A stretch of DNA of 27,230 nucleotides from Scatosoma sp045655705 (GTDB lineage Bacteria > Bacillota > Clostridia > Christensenellales > Borkfalkiaceae): positions 1 to 27,230 of the forward strand of contig JAZOPU010000131.1 in NCBI GenBank assembly GCA_045655705.1, written 5' to 3'. Both the position numbers and the translations under genes were made by a program. Each line of letters opens with the position of its first letter. Within the stretch, counting starts at the first letter, position 1. Under the pieces are notes generated by a model. The model was not told the origin of the DNA. It did no database searches and was given only the letters and a program-made list of their open reading frames with translations. Below, in pieces: positions 1-7,228 of this stretch.

Positions 1-64
1 CCAAAATGTTCCCCAAACCCTATCAAAATCGCTGTTTTGATGAATAATTATACAAAAACGATAG

Positions 65-111
65 AAAAAAACCGACATTTATACAGTTTTCTTGCATAAA
101 TGTCGGTTTTT
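65..111 (-). terminator. Rho-independent terminator of tRNA-Thr
   Basis: An 11-bp perfect stem (72-82 with 96-106) has a 13-nt loop. On the minus strand it is followed by a run of seven T (positions 71-65). It begins a few bases after the tRNA 3' end, so it ends that transcript. The A/T tracts are symmetrical, so it could also work on the plus strand. Confidence 0.85.
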
Positions 112-113
112 GT

Positions 114-186
114 GGCTACTGGCCGTACTTGAACCGGCGACCTGCTGATTACGAATCAGCTGCTCTACCGACTGAGCCACAGTAGC
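114..186 (-). tRNA. tRNA-Thr (anticodon CGU)
   Basis: The minus strand folds into a full cloverleaf of 73 nt. It has a perfect 7-bp acceptor stem (GCTACTG/CAGTAGC), a D stem GCTC/GAGC and an anticodon stem GCTGA/TCAGC with loop TTCGTAA, giving anticodon CGT for the Thr codon ACG. The T arm is GCCGG-TTCAAGT-ACGGC. Two points are odd. The normally near-universal G53-C61 pair is G53-A61 here, and the discriminator base is C, where Thr tRNAs usually carry A or U. No CCA is encoded. This isoacceptor is often dispensable because tRNA-Thr(UGU) can read ACG, so weak constraint or decay is possible. Confidence 0.93.
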
Positions 187-221
187 ATTTTGTTTTTTGC
201 TCTCTCAACGACAGCTTATTC

Positions 222-250
222 ATTATACTCAATCAAAAAGAAAAAAGCAA
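222..250 (-). promoter_or_regulatory. Sigma-A promoter for tRNA-Thr
   Basis: On the minus strand, TTGCTT (245-250), a 17-bp spacer and TATAAT (222-227) lie about 30 bp upstream of the tRNA 5' end. The -35 hexamer sits inside the terminator of the preceding minus-strand gene. Confidence 0.6.
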
Positions 251-289
251 GCGTTTTTTAGTCTTTTTTTAAAAAAATCTTGCTTTTTA
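238..289 (-). terminator. Terminator of the nrdDG operon
   Basis: The minus strand has a 10-bp stem AAAAAGCAAG/CTTGCTTTTT (279-288 with 242-251). An internal A/T-rich pairing (around 264-277) and a T-rich tail follow. It lies 13 bp past the stop codon of the last gene of the operon. Confidence 0.6.
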
Positions 290-301
290 TCAAATTTATT
301 T

Positions 302-979
302 TTACAAGGGATAATTCGCTGTCAATTCCCCGTATGCAACGCAAAGTTCGCATTGCAAATAACGCAAGTCCTTTGCGTAAATGATCTCTTTTTGCATTTC
401 GTCTAAAATTCTCGCGCTCTCCAAACACCTTTTTGCATAGGCGTTATATACGTCGGCGTAATGTGTCGCCAAATACCCAAAATTACGCTCTAATATCGCT
501 AAAATCCTTGCACTTGATTGTTGCGTTGCGCCGTCTTCCAGTCTTGCAATTTCTGCTTCTAAAAGGCAAATATTGCCATACAAGCTCTCCATAGCCCCCT
601 GCAAAGCGTTCGCTTTATGCCTATCTTTACGCCTGATTTTCATATTTCCGCCTGTCATTTTGACAGCTTCTACGCTTTTGGCGTTTTGCAATAACGTTTC
701 TTTTGCCCGCAGTGCGTTTTCTTCTTTTACGTAGACGGAATACGCCACGCAAGCACCCCCGTCTTTTTCGAGCAAATACCCCGCTCCGCCGACGTATTGC
801 ACGCCGTGCGTACTCGCTTCTACGTGCGACGACGTATCCACCAAAAAATAAAAATCCTTACTCGTTTGAATTTCCACCGTTTTTCTACGTGCGCAAATGC
901 ACGCAAGCGCAAGCATACAAACGAGCAAAGCAAGCGCCACAATCTTGACTATTCTTTTCCGAAAAAAAACCGCCGACAT
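302..979 (-). CDS. Membrane-anchored protein with SPOR-like region, function unknown
   Basis: This 225-residue protein is not confidently recognised. Residues 1-11 are basic and are followed by a hydrophobic segment (about 12-31) rich in Leu, Ala and Cys. That looks like a signal anchor, placing the rest outside the membrane. Residues about 40-100 have the beta-alpha pattern of SPOR-type peptidoglycan-binding domains (FYFLVDTSS, a Gly-rich turn, then YSVYVKEENALRAKETL), but this is a weak resemblance. The remainder (about 125-215) is predicted helical. The gene starts 27 bp after nrdG on the same strand with no terminator between, so it is probably cotranscribed with the reductase genes. No clear Shine-Dalgarno sequence precedes the ATG. 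A role in the cell envelope or sporulation is only a guess. Confidence 0.6.
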   Translation of the reverse strand: MSAVFFRKRIVKIVALALLVCMLALACICARRKTVEIQTSKDFYFLVDTSSHVEASTHGVQYVGGAGYLLEKDGGACVAYSVYVKEENALRAKETLLQNAKSVEAVKMTGGNMKIRRKDRHKANALQGAMESLYGNICLLEAEIARLEDGATQQSSARILAILERNFGYLATHYADVYNAYAKRCLESARILDEMQKEIIYAKDLRYLQCELCVAYGELTANYPL

Positions 980-1006
980 ACTTTATCGTATGCGACGGGA
1001 TTTTTT

Positions 1007-1534
1007 TTATTCCATATACAAAACACATTCGCCTTTTTCTTTCGTTCTCGGAACGTCGATAATTCGTTGATTGGACGAACCGCGGAATTTCAAGCGTATA
1101 TCTTTTAATTCTTCCACAAACGGTCCGTCTACGAGCACGTCGATAAGCGCAATCAACTCTTTCGTTACGGGCGTGTTTTTCGCTTTATTCGTGAGCGTGC
1201 CGTCCTTTTCGTCAAGCACAAAACCCGTATAGCACCACACCTTTTTTTCGGGATATCTACTTTTGACTTCCTGCAAAAACGGGTATAATGCGAGTTGGTT
1301 TTGCGGTTCTAACGGTTCACCGCCAAGCAAAGAAAGTCCTGAAATGAACGACGATCCAAGCTCGGATAAAATCTTTTCTTGCACCGCGCTATCAAACGGC
1401 TGACCGTAGTCAAAATCCCACGCAATCTCGTTGAAACAGTTTTTACAGCGGTGCGTACAACCCGAAACAAACAGGGAAATACGCACGCCTTCGCCGTTGG
1501 CAATATCCGTCCATTTAATGGTCGCGTAATTCAT
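1007..1534 (-). CDS. nrdG: Anaerobic ribonucleotide reductase activating protein (radical SAM)
   Basis: NrdG is the radical SAM activase that generates the glycyl radical on NrdD, using a [4Fe-4S] cluster and S-adenosylmethionine in the cytoplasm. The 175-residue length is normal for the family. The cluster motif CX3CX2C is Cys26, Cys30 and Cys33 (SGCTHRCKNCFN), and the GGEP SAM-binding motif is near residue 70. The ATG overlaps the last base of the nrdD stop codon (TAATG), so translation is probably coupled. This nrdD-nrdG order is the common arrangement. Expression should follow the NrdR-controlled promoter upstream of nrdD. Confidence 0.96.
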   Translation of the reverse strand: MNYATIKWTDIANGEGVRISLFVSGCTHRCKNCFNEIAWDFDYGQPFDSAVQEKILSELGSSFISGLSLLGGEPLEPQNQLALYPFLQEVKSRYPEKKVWCYTGFVLDEKDGTLTNKAKNTPVTKELIALIDVLVDGPFVEELKDIRLKFRGSSNQRIIDVPRTKEKGECVLYME

Positions 1535-3717
1535 TATAAGTGCAACACTCTATCTTTAATTTCTTGCGTTCTGCCTTGGTTCCAATACTGTGTTCCGATA
1601 TATCCGCAAGTACGGCGGGCAACGTTCATTTTCGCTTGATCGCGGTTTTTACAGCAAGGACATTCCCAAACAAGCTTACCGCTTTCGTCCGTTTGAATTT
1701 GAATTTCGCCGTCGTAACCGCAAACTTGGCAATAATCGCTCTTGGTGTTAAGCTCCGCGTACATAATGTTTTCATAAATAAACTTCATAACCGAAAGCAC
1801 CGCGGGAATGTTGTTTTGCATATTCGGCACTTCCACGTAGCTGATCGCACCGCCGGGGGAAAGCTGTTGGAATTCGCTTTCAAATTTGAGCTTGGTGAAC
1901 GCGTCGATTTCTTCGGACACGTGCACGTGGTAGCTGTTCGTGATATAGTTTTTATCCGTAACGCCGGGGATCACGCCAAAACGCTTTTGCAAGCACTTGG
2001 AGAATTTATACGTCGTGCTTTCAAGCGGTGTGCCATACAGCGAAAAATCGATATTTTCTTTGGCTTTCCATTCTTTACACTTATCGTTCATACGTTGCAT
2101 AACCGCAAGCGCGAACGGTTTCGCGTCTTCGTCCGTGTGCGATTTACCCGTCATGTGTTTTACACATTCGTAAAGCCCCGCATAACCGAGCGAGATGGTC
2201 GAATACCCGCCAAACAGCAGTTTATCGATCGTTTCGCCTTTTTCAAGTCTTGCAAGCGCGCCGTATTGCCACAAAATAGGCGCGGCGTCGGAAAGCGTGC
2301 CCATAAGACGGTTATGTCTATGCATAAGGGCGCGGTAGCAAAGCTCTAATCTTTCTTCAAAGATCTCCCAGAACTTCGCTTCGTCTCTTCCCGATGAGAG
2401 CGCAACGTCTACAAGGTTAATGGTAACGACGCCTTGGTTAAATCTACCGTAGTATTTGGGTTTACCGTTTTCGTCCACGTAAGGGGTTAAGAAGCTTCTG
2501 CAACCCATACAGGTATAACAATGCCCTTCGCCGTTTTTATCCACCTTATATTCAAGCATTTTCTTCTCGGAAATGTAGTCGGGCACCATACGCTTTGCCG
2601 TACATTTTGCCGCAAGCTCCGTCAAGTACCAATAGGGCTGTTCTTCGGAAATATTATCCGGTTCTAACACGTAGATAAGCTTGGGGAATGCAGGTGTAAT
2701 CCAAACGCCCGACTCATTCTTCACCCCGCGAATACGCTGTTTGAGCGTTTCTTCGATAATCAGCGCAAGGTCGGATTTTTCCTGTTCGTTACGCGCTTCG
2801 TTGAGATACATAAACACGGTCACGAACGGCGCTTGTCCGTTGGTCGTGAGTAAGGTTACCACTTGGTATTGAATGGTTTGAATACCCCGTTTAATCTCGT
2901 CGCGCAGGCGTTTTTCCGCAATCTCCGCAATATGCGTTTCGTCGGTGATGCCTACTTTTTCAAGCTCTTCCGCCACTTCTCTTCTAATCTTTTTACGGCT
3001 AATATCCACGAAGGGCGCAAGGTGCGTGAGCGAAATGCTTTGCCCGCCGTATTGGTTAGACGCTACTTGTGCGATAATTTGCGTGGCGATATTGCAAGCC
3101 GTGGAAAAACTGTGCGGTTTTTCAATGAGCGTACCCGAAATTACCGTACCGTTTTGCAACATATCTTCTAAATTGACAAGGTCGCAGTTGTGCATATGCT
3201 GTGCAAAATAATCCGCGTCGTGGAAATGGATAAGCCCCTGATCGTGTGCCGCCACGATATCGTCGGGGAGTAAAATTCTACGCGTCAAATCCTTGGACAC
3301 TTCCCCTGCCATATAGTCGCGCTGTACGCTGTTTACCGTGGGGTTTTTATTGGAGTTTTCCTGTTTTACTTCTTCGTTATTACACTCGATAAGCGTGAGA
3401 ATTTGCGCGTCGGTCGTGTTGGACTTTCTGACAAGCTCACGGGTATAGCGGTAGGTTATATATTTTCGCGCCAAAACGAACGCCTTCATATCCATAAGGC
3501 GGTTTTCTACCATATCTTGCACTTCTTCAACGTGCGGTGCGCGATCAAGCTTGGCACACTCTTGAACAACGGCGTTAGAGATCTCTTGGATCGCTTCTTC
3601 TGAAATACGCGCGGATTCTACCACTTCCTTGTTTGCCTTTCTAACCGCGCCGATAATTTTGTCTACGTCGAAAACAACCTCCTGCCCGCTTCTTTTAATA
3701 ATCTTCATTTCCTTCAT
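1534..3717 (-). CDS. nrdD: Anaerobic (class III) ribonucleoside-triphosphate reductase
   Basis: This enzyme reduces ribonucleoside triphosphates to deoxyribonucleotides without oxygen, using a glycyl radical. The 727 residues begin with an ATP-cone allosteric domain (about 4-95). The catalytic barrel follows, with thiol residues Cys178 (HNCDLVNLEDML) and Cys406 (MGCRSFL). A C-terminal zinc site is formed by Cys663/Cys666 and Cys686/Cys689, and the radical site RTCGYIGT has Gly705. The start is supported by AGGAGG seven bases upstream. An additional CxxC (Cys400, Cys403) lies just before the active-site Cys406. The E. coli and phage T4 enzymes, which use formate, lack it as far as I recall, so the electron donor could differ. 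Two NrdR boxes lie upstream. Confidence 0.97.
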   Translation of the reverse strand: MKEMKIIKRSGQEVVFDVDKIIGAVRKANKEVVESARISEEAIQEISNAVVQECAKLDRAPHVEEVQDMVENRLMDMKAFVLARKYITYRYTRELVRKSNTTDAQILTLIECNNEEVKQENSNKNPTVNSVQRDYMAGEVSKDLTRRILLPDDIVAAHDQGLIHFHDADYFAQHMHNCDLVNLEDMLQNGTVISGTLIEKPHSFSTACNIATQIIAQVASNQYGGQSISLTHLAPFVDISRKKIRREVAEELEKVGITDETHIAEIAEKRLRDEIKRGIQTIQYQVVTLLTTNGQAPFVTVFMYLNEARNEQEKSDLALIIEETLKQRIRGVKNESGVWITPAFPKLIYVLEPDNISEEQPYWYLTELAAKCTAKRMVPDYISEKKMLEYKVDKNGEGHCYTCMGCRSFLTPYVDENGKPKYYGRFNQGVVTINLVDVALSSGRDEAKFWEIFEERLELCYRALMHRHNRLMGTLSDAAPILWQYGALARLEKGETIDKLLFGGYSTISLGYAGLYECVKHMTGKSHTDEDAKPFALAVMQRMNDKCKEWKAKENIDFSLYGTPLESTTYKFSKCLQKRFGVIPGVTDKNYITNSYHVHVSEEIDAFTKLKFESEFQQLSPGGAISYVEVPNMQNNIPAVLSVMKFIYENIMYAELNTKSDYCQVCGYDGEIQIQTDESGKLVWECPCCKNRDQAKMNVARRTCGYIGTQYWNQGRTQEIKDRVLHL

Positions 3718-3801
3718 ACCAACTCCTCCTACTCTCCCCCTTGGGGTCGTGTTTCTTTTCTTACGTTTATACTATATCTTGCGTATTCACGCGTATTTTT
3801 A

Positions 3802-3868
3802 ACACAATATATTGTGTTCATTTTTTTACCGTGCTCTAATATTATACCATATATTGTGGTAAAGTCAA
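3802..3868 (-). promoter_or_regulatory. NrdR-controlled sigma-A promoter of nrdDG
   Basis: The minus strand has TTGACT (3863-3868), a 16-bp spacer and TATAAT (3841-3846). A perfect NrdR box, ACACAATATATTGTGT, is at 3802-3817. A second box with 13 of 16 matching bases is at 3844-3859 and overlaps the -10 element and spacer. The two boxes are 42 bp apart start to start, four helical turns, as expected for cooperative binding of the ATP-cone repressor NrdR. nrdR itself is not in the window. Most of the 308-bp gap between nrdD and the Rho-like gene is otherwise A/T-rich and holds no gene. Confidence 0.9.
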
Positions 3869-4011
3869 GCGCGTGGACACAAAATGTGGTATAGAAAAAA
3901 ATTATAGCTAAACGGCGAATTATTTTTTATTTTTTTCGCAAACCCTTTTATTTCCAAGCAAAGCCGTAATTCTCAAAAAAAAGTACTATTTCAAAATAAA
4001 ATACTTCCACG

Positions 4012-4039
4012 AAAAAAAGCGGTTTTCACCGCTTTTTTT
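4012..4039 (-). terminator. Terminator overlapping the end of the Rho-like gene
   Basis: AAAAAAAGCGG (4012-4022) pairs with CCGCTTTTTTT (4029-4039) across a 6-nt loop that contains the TGA stop codon of the Rho-like gene. The minus-strand transcript ends in a T run. A weaker second hairpin lies further downstream around 3982-4007. Confidence 0.8.
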
Positions 4040-5504
4040 GTTCTATCGTTTGCGCAAACGCCACTTCGTTTTGGCAATTTTTTAAAAGTCGTATGAGTTC
4101 TTCGTTGCCGTATTGTTGGACATAGACGCGTATTCGTTCGTTCTCGCCGTTTACACTTTGCACGAAAGACTTCCCTAAATCCACCGCGGGATATATTCGC
4201 GCAAGGGCAAGGGTATCGTCTAATTGCACGCAAGCGTTGGCAAGTTCTTTCACGCCCGCAACGATCCATTCGTCGGCGGGATCGCCCGTATTTTCCGACA
4301 CACCGCAAAGCATTGTCAGCGAACCGCCGTTTTCTAATGCACGCGCCAAACCGAAATAGCGTTTGATATATTGCAACGTCTTACTTTCTAAGCCCCCTGC
4401 AAGTACCTTTCCGCCTGCGGACGCATCCGTTTCGTTATAAGCGCGCGCAAGCGAAGTCAAACCGTCAACGACGAAAACCACGTCGAAACCGCTTTCTGCC
4501 AAGCGTTTGGCGCGGGCGAGTGCAAGTTCTGCCGTTTGCACCTGCTCTTCGGGGTCGTTTTCATAGGTGGTGTACGTCAAATTCTCCGACTCTATGCATT
4601 TTCGGTAGCTTCCCACAAGCTCGGGTGTTGCCCCAACGAGCAATGCAAGCACGTAGACGGATTCTTCCGCGTTAAGCAACGCCGTTGCCGTGTTATACAA
4701 AAAGGTACTCTTTCCCGCTTTCGGCGAAGAAACCACGCAAGCGCGCTGTCCTTTGCAAAGACCCAACACCCATTGGGCGTATTTGGCTTCTACGCTTTCG
4801 CTTTTACCTATTTCAAAGAAGTTAAGCGGTTTTTCGGGATAGCAAGCGATTTGTTCTTCAAACGCCGTACGCTCCATACGCTCGCCTGCAATCACTACGC
4901 GTTCGTTTATAGACAAAATTTCCGTGATCACCCGCACGCCGTTCTTTTCACGCGCACGATAGGAAACGACGTCTCCGTCAAGCAAACGGTATCGTTCCAG
5001 CGTATCCTGCAATAAAAACGCCGAAGCTACGCCACGCACGCTCCCAAGCGGAAGCGTTACCACGCTGTCTTCCCGCACCTGTACCTGTCCGCGGAAAATA
5101 CCCTGCACGGGCACCCAATCCCGATCTATACGCTCGGTTACGGGGTCGTATAATTGCAAATGCGCGTAGGGATTTTCCCTGCGAAAGGCTTGGATTTCTT
5201 CGCTAACGCTCGATTTCCCCGTGGCTTGTTCCCCCAAATATTCGCGTTTTAGCATTTCCATTCGCTCCACGACTTTGGGATCGACGTGATCGTTTTTCAC
5301 GGGCGCGCCCCGACGGCTAATCGCCTGCGCTTGCAAATCGCCCACGAGCACCGAAACGATAAGCGCAATTAGCTCGTCTTTGCCCTTTTTCGTGGGTTTG
5401 GAAACGCCAAGCTCTCGCCCGTAAGCGCGCAAATTATTCAAGCTTACGCCCGAAAGGTATTGCTTGCTTTTCTCTTCAAATTGCAATTTCTTGCTTTCTT
5501 CCAT
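4026..5504 (-). CDS. Divergent Rho-like RecA-fold ATPase with lost catalytic residues
   Basis: This 492-residue protein follows the layout of transcription terminator Rho. It has a Rho_N-like helical domain (about 15-55), a poorly conserved cold-shock/RNA-binding region (about 128-200) and a RecA-like motor (about 220-450). Visible motor motifs are Walker A SPKAGKS (Lys265), Walker B VVDGLTSLARAYN (Asp347), the Q-loop GGKVLAGG and Arg436 in RIYPAV. Compared with E. coli Rho, the DERP segment carrying catalytic Glu211 reads GATP (Ala292). The arginine-finger segment NRSGTR reads GKSFVQ (Gln449 at Arg366), and the R-loop GTGN is absent. Nucleotide binding looks possible, but normal hydrolysis and translocation look impaired. 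The gene sits 7 bp after a DUF1934 gene and shares its promoter. Whether the genome has a second, canonical rho cannot be seen here. Confidence 0.8.
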   Translation of the reverse strand: MEESKKLQFEEKSKQYLSGVSLNNLRAYGRELGVSKPTKKGKDELIALIVSVLVGDLQAQAISRRGAPVKNDHVDPKVVERMEMLKREYLGEQATGKSSVSEEIQAFRRENPYAHLQLYDPVTERIDRDWVPVQGIFRGQVQVREDSVVTLPLGSVRGVASAFLLQDTLERYRLLDGDVVSYRAREKNGVRVITEILSINERVVIAGERMERTAFEEQIACYPEKPLNFFEIGKSESVEAKYAQWVLGLCKGQRACVVSSPKAGKSTFLYNTATALLNAEESVYVLALLVGATPELVGSYRKCIESENLTYTTYENDPEEQVQTAELALARAKRLAESGFDVVFVVDGLTSLARAYNETDASAGGKVLAGGLESKTLQYIKRYFGLARALENGGSLTMLCGVSENTGDPADEWIVAGVKELANACVQLDDTLALARIYPAVDLGKSFVQSVNGENERIRVYVQQYGNEELIRLLKNCQNEVAFAQTIEQKKR

Positions 5505-5511
5505 CTTTCGT

Positions 5512-5895
5512 TTACTTCCTTTCTTTGACTACTATCCAAAGTTGCATTTCTTGTCGTTCTTTTCCAAGCAACAACGCATATTGCAAACGCACGCGCAACC
5601 CGTTTTCCGTTGCCTTACATTCCACTTTCTCCGTTTGCACGCGGATTTCGCCTTGATTACCGCCAATGGAAAGTGTTCCCGCCGTGATCGTATCGGGCGT
5701 GAGCTGTAAGCGCATACCGTAATCGCCCGTGCGCTCGATACGGGCACACCCGTTTTCTATCGTCAAATCAATTTCGGCGTTTTGCTCTGCGTAGCAAATT
5801 TTCACACTCTTGCCTATGGAAAATTTCCCGTCGCGCCTTACGGTATTTTCCACTTCGTCCGCCACCGTCTTAATCAATATCGAACAATTATTCAT
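5512..5895 (-). CDS. DUF1934 (YwiB-like) beta-barrel protein
   Basis: This 127-residue protein has a run of amphipathic beta strands that fits the DUF1934/YwiB family of small calycin-like barrels. The C-terminal pattern, IRVQTEKVECKA followed by LRVRLQYALLL, is typical. Its function is unknown. In Bacillus the relative ywiB lies next to argS; here argS is about 9 kb away and the neighbour is a Rho-like gene. There is no signal peptide, so it is probably cytoplasmic. It is the first gene of a two-gene operon, and the ribosome binding site of the Rho-like gene overlaps its end. Confidence 0.7.
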   Translation of the reverse strand: MNNCSILIKTVADEVENTVRRDGKFSIGKSVKICYAEQNAEIDLTIENGCARIERTGDYGMRLQLTPDTITAGTLSIGGNQGEIRVQTEKVECKATENGLRVRLQYALLLGKERQEMQLWIVVKERK

Positions 5896-5930
5896 ACCGT
5901 TTTCTCGCTTTTTCGGCTTTTTTCAATGTT

Positions 5931-5959
5931 ATTATAGCAAATATTGAACAAAAAGTAAA
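5931..5959 (-). promoter_or_regulatory. Promoter of the DUF1934-Rho-like operon
   Basis: The minus strand has TTTACT (5954-5959), a 17-bp spacer and TATAAT (5931-5936). A TG one base before the -10 makes it an extended -10 promoter. The ATG lies 36 bp downstream of the -10 box. Confidence 0.65.
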
Positions 5960-5979
5960 CTGTTTTTGGCTGTTATTTA

Positions 5980-6804
5980 TCAATCGTTAGGTCGGCGAAT
6001 ATTTTCCCGAATATATCTGCCTTCCTTTAAGAGCTCGGAAAGTTTTTGATCGTCTTGTTCCACGAGCGCGTCGCGGTATTGGGATAAATTGGCAATCAAT
6101 CCGTCAAGCTCTTTGATAATATTGTTGCGGTTACACGCATACAGGGGCGTCCATACCTTTTCGTCCACGCCAGCAATGCGCGTCATATCCTGAAAACTAC
6201 CGCCCGTGAACCCGTCGCAACCCACCACCTCGTCGCTCTTTACGTAGGCGTTGGAAACGATATGCGCGAGTTGGGAAGTGAGCGCGATTTTTTTGTCATG
6301 CTCCGACGCGGTACATTCCACGATTTTCCCAAAACCCATTGCGGTTGCGTATTTTTTTATTTCGTCCACGTCCGCCCGCCTCGTTTGCTTTGCGTGCGTG
6401 ATGACGAGATTTGCGTTTTCAAAGAGCGTGGGCGTTGCCGAAGATATCCCCGACGTTTCCTTGCCCGCCATAGGGTGAATACCCACGTAGCGATAGTTAC
6501 GCTTTTGTGCGTAGACGGCTTTTTCTAAAATTTCTTTCACACCGCAAATATCCGTTACGAGCGCGCCGTCTTTAAACTTACCGTTTTGCAAATACTCGAG
6601 CGTGGCTTTGGGGGGTACGGCGATAAACACGACGTCGTAATCGGAAATATCTTCCGCGCGCTTGCGGATATACCCCGCTTTGATTGCATACTCCACAGAC
6701 GCTTCGCTCCGCGATACGCCGTCTACCGCAAACCCCGCCCTCGTTAGTGCGCCTGCAATCGACCCGCCGATAATACCCATACCGATTACTGCTATCTTTT
6801 TCAT
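5980..6804 (-). CDS. tyrA: Prephenate dehydrogenase
   Basis: TyrA oxidatively decarboxylates prephenate to 4-hydroxyphenylpyruvate with NAD(P)+, in tyrosine synthesis. The N terminus carries the Rossmann motif GMGIIGGSIAGAL. Family motifs DICGVKEIL and GIHPMAGKETSGI follow, and a helical dimerisation domain completes the roughly 274 residues. There is no ACT or chorismate mutase domain. I place the start at the ATG at 6804, because AGGAGA lies just upstream and the Rossmann fold begins at once. An in-frame ATG 36 bp earlier would sit at or before the predicted transcription start. It is a single-gene unit, away from other aromatic genes. Confidence 0.93.
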   Translation of the reverse strand: MKKIAVIGMGIIGGSIAGALTRAGFAVDGVSRSEASVEYAIKAGYIRKRAEDISDYDVVFIAVPPKATLEYLQNGKFKDGALVTDICGVKEILEKAVYAQKRNYRYVGIHPMAGKETSGISSATPTLFENANLVITHAKQTRRADVDEIKKYATAMGFGKIVECTASEHDKKIALTSQLAHIVSNAYVKSDEVVGCDGFTGGSFQDMTRIAGVDEKVWTPLYACNRNNIIKELDGLIANLSQYRDALVEQDDQKLSELLKEGRYIRENIRRPND

Positions 6805-6830
6805 CGTGTTTCTCCTATGCGTTTTGTATA

Positions 6831-6859
6831 ATAGTATCACATTTACGAAGAAATTTCAA
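6831..6859 (-). promoter_or_regulatory. Promoter of tyrA
   Basis: The minus strand has TTGAAA (6854-6859), a 17-bp spacer and TACTAT (6831-6836). The predicted start of transcription is about 20 bp upstream of the tyrA ATG. Confidence 0.65.
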
Positions 6860-6881
6860 GCGGATAAACGCTGATATAATT

Positions 6882-6908
6882 AAAAAACGGGCGTTTTGCC
6901 CGTTTTTT
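6882..6908 (-). terminator. Terminator of spoIIID
   Basis: AAAAAACGGGC (6882-6892) pairs perfectly with GCCCGTTTTTT (6898-6908) around a 5-nt loop. On the minus strand it starts at the last base of the spoIIID stop codon and ends in six T. Confidence 0.88.
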
Positions 6909-7162
6909 CAATCACTGCTATGTAAATATTTTTCTCTCGTTGCTTCTCCCCCGCGAATATGGCGTTCGCTCAAATTTAAAGCGAGTACCTTTTTCGTTTT
7001 TTCATATAATTCTTCGTCCACGTATTTCAAACGCTCGGAAACGTCTTTATGTACCGTAGATTTACTGACGGAAAAACGTGCGGCGCACGCGCGGACGGTA
7101 CAACCCGTCGCCACGATATACTCCGCACATTTTTTCACTCTGTCTTCAATATAATCCCACAA
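6908..7162 (-). CDS. spoIIID: Sporulation transcriptional regulator SpoIIID
   Basis: SpoIIID is a small DNA-binding protein that switches mother-cell gene expression after sigma-E activation during endospore formation. The 84 residues match the family along their length. The helix-turn-helix is VRACAARFSVSKSTVHKDVSERL (about 23-45), and the conserved tail RHIRGGEATREKY follows. The start codon is TTG (7160-7162), preceded by GGAGG eight bases upstream, and it aligns with the usual MHDYI start of homologues. The gene is a single unit between parC and tyrA, with its own promoter and terminator. Its presence indicates a spore-forming lineage. Confidence 0.96.
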   Translation of the reverse strand: MWDYIEDRVKKCAEYIVATGCTVRACAARFSVSKSTVHKDVSERLKYVDEELYEKTKKVLALNLSERHIRGGEATREKYLHSSD

Positions 7163-7197
7163 ACTATAACCCTCCGCTTGGTTTTACCTACGGAATT

Positions 7198-7226
7198 ATA
7201 CTATGTGGATTTTTTACAGTTTATGA
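7198..7226 (-). promoter_or_regulatory. Possible sigma-E-type promoter of spoIIID
   Basis: The minus strand has TCATAAA (7220-7226), 14 bp, then CATAGTAT (7198-7205). This resembles the Bacillus sigma-E pattern of an ATA-type -35 and a CATACAAT-type -10. The predicted start of transcription is about 30 bp before the TTG start. B. subtilis spoIIID is sigma-E dependent. The overlapping TATAAT without a good TTGACA makes a vegetative promoter less likely. Confidence 0.45.
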
Positions 7227-7228
7227 CC

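Noticed and set aside
22..41. Inverted repeat ATCAAAA/TTTTGAT near the left edge
   Set aside because: Short and A/T-rich, without a T tail or gene context in the window; probably chance, or part of something beyond the edge.
1540..2349. Long plus-strand open frame of 269 codons opposite nrdD
   Set aside because: It lies entirely antisense to a well-supported nrdD, is rich in Arg, Phe and His as expected of a shadow frame, and has no ribosome binding site.
3877..3890. Possible third NrdR box (ACACAAAATGTGGT)
   Set aside because: The half-sites are too close (4 bp between ACAC and TGTG instead of 8), so it does not fit the box geometry.
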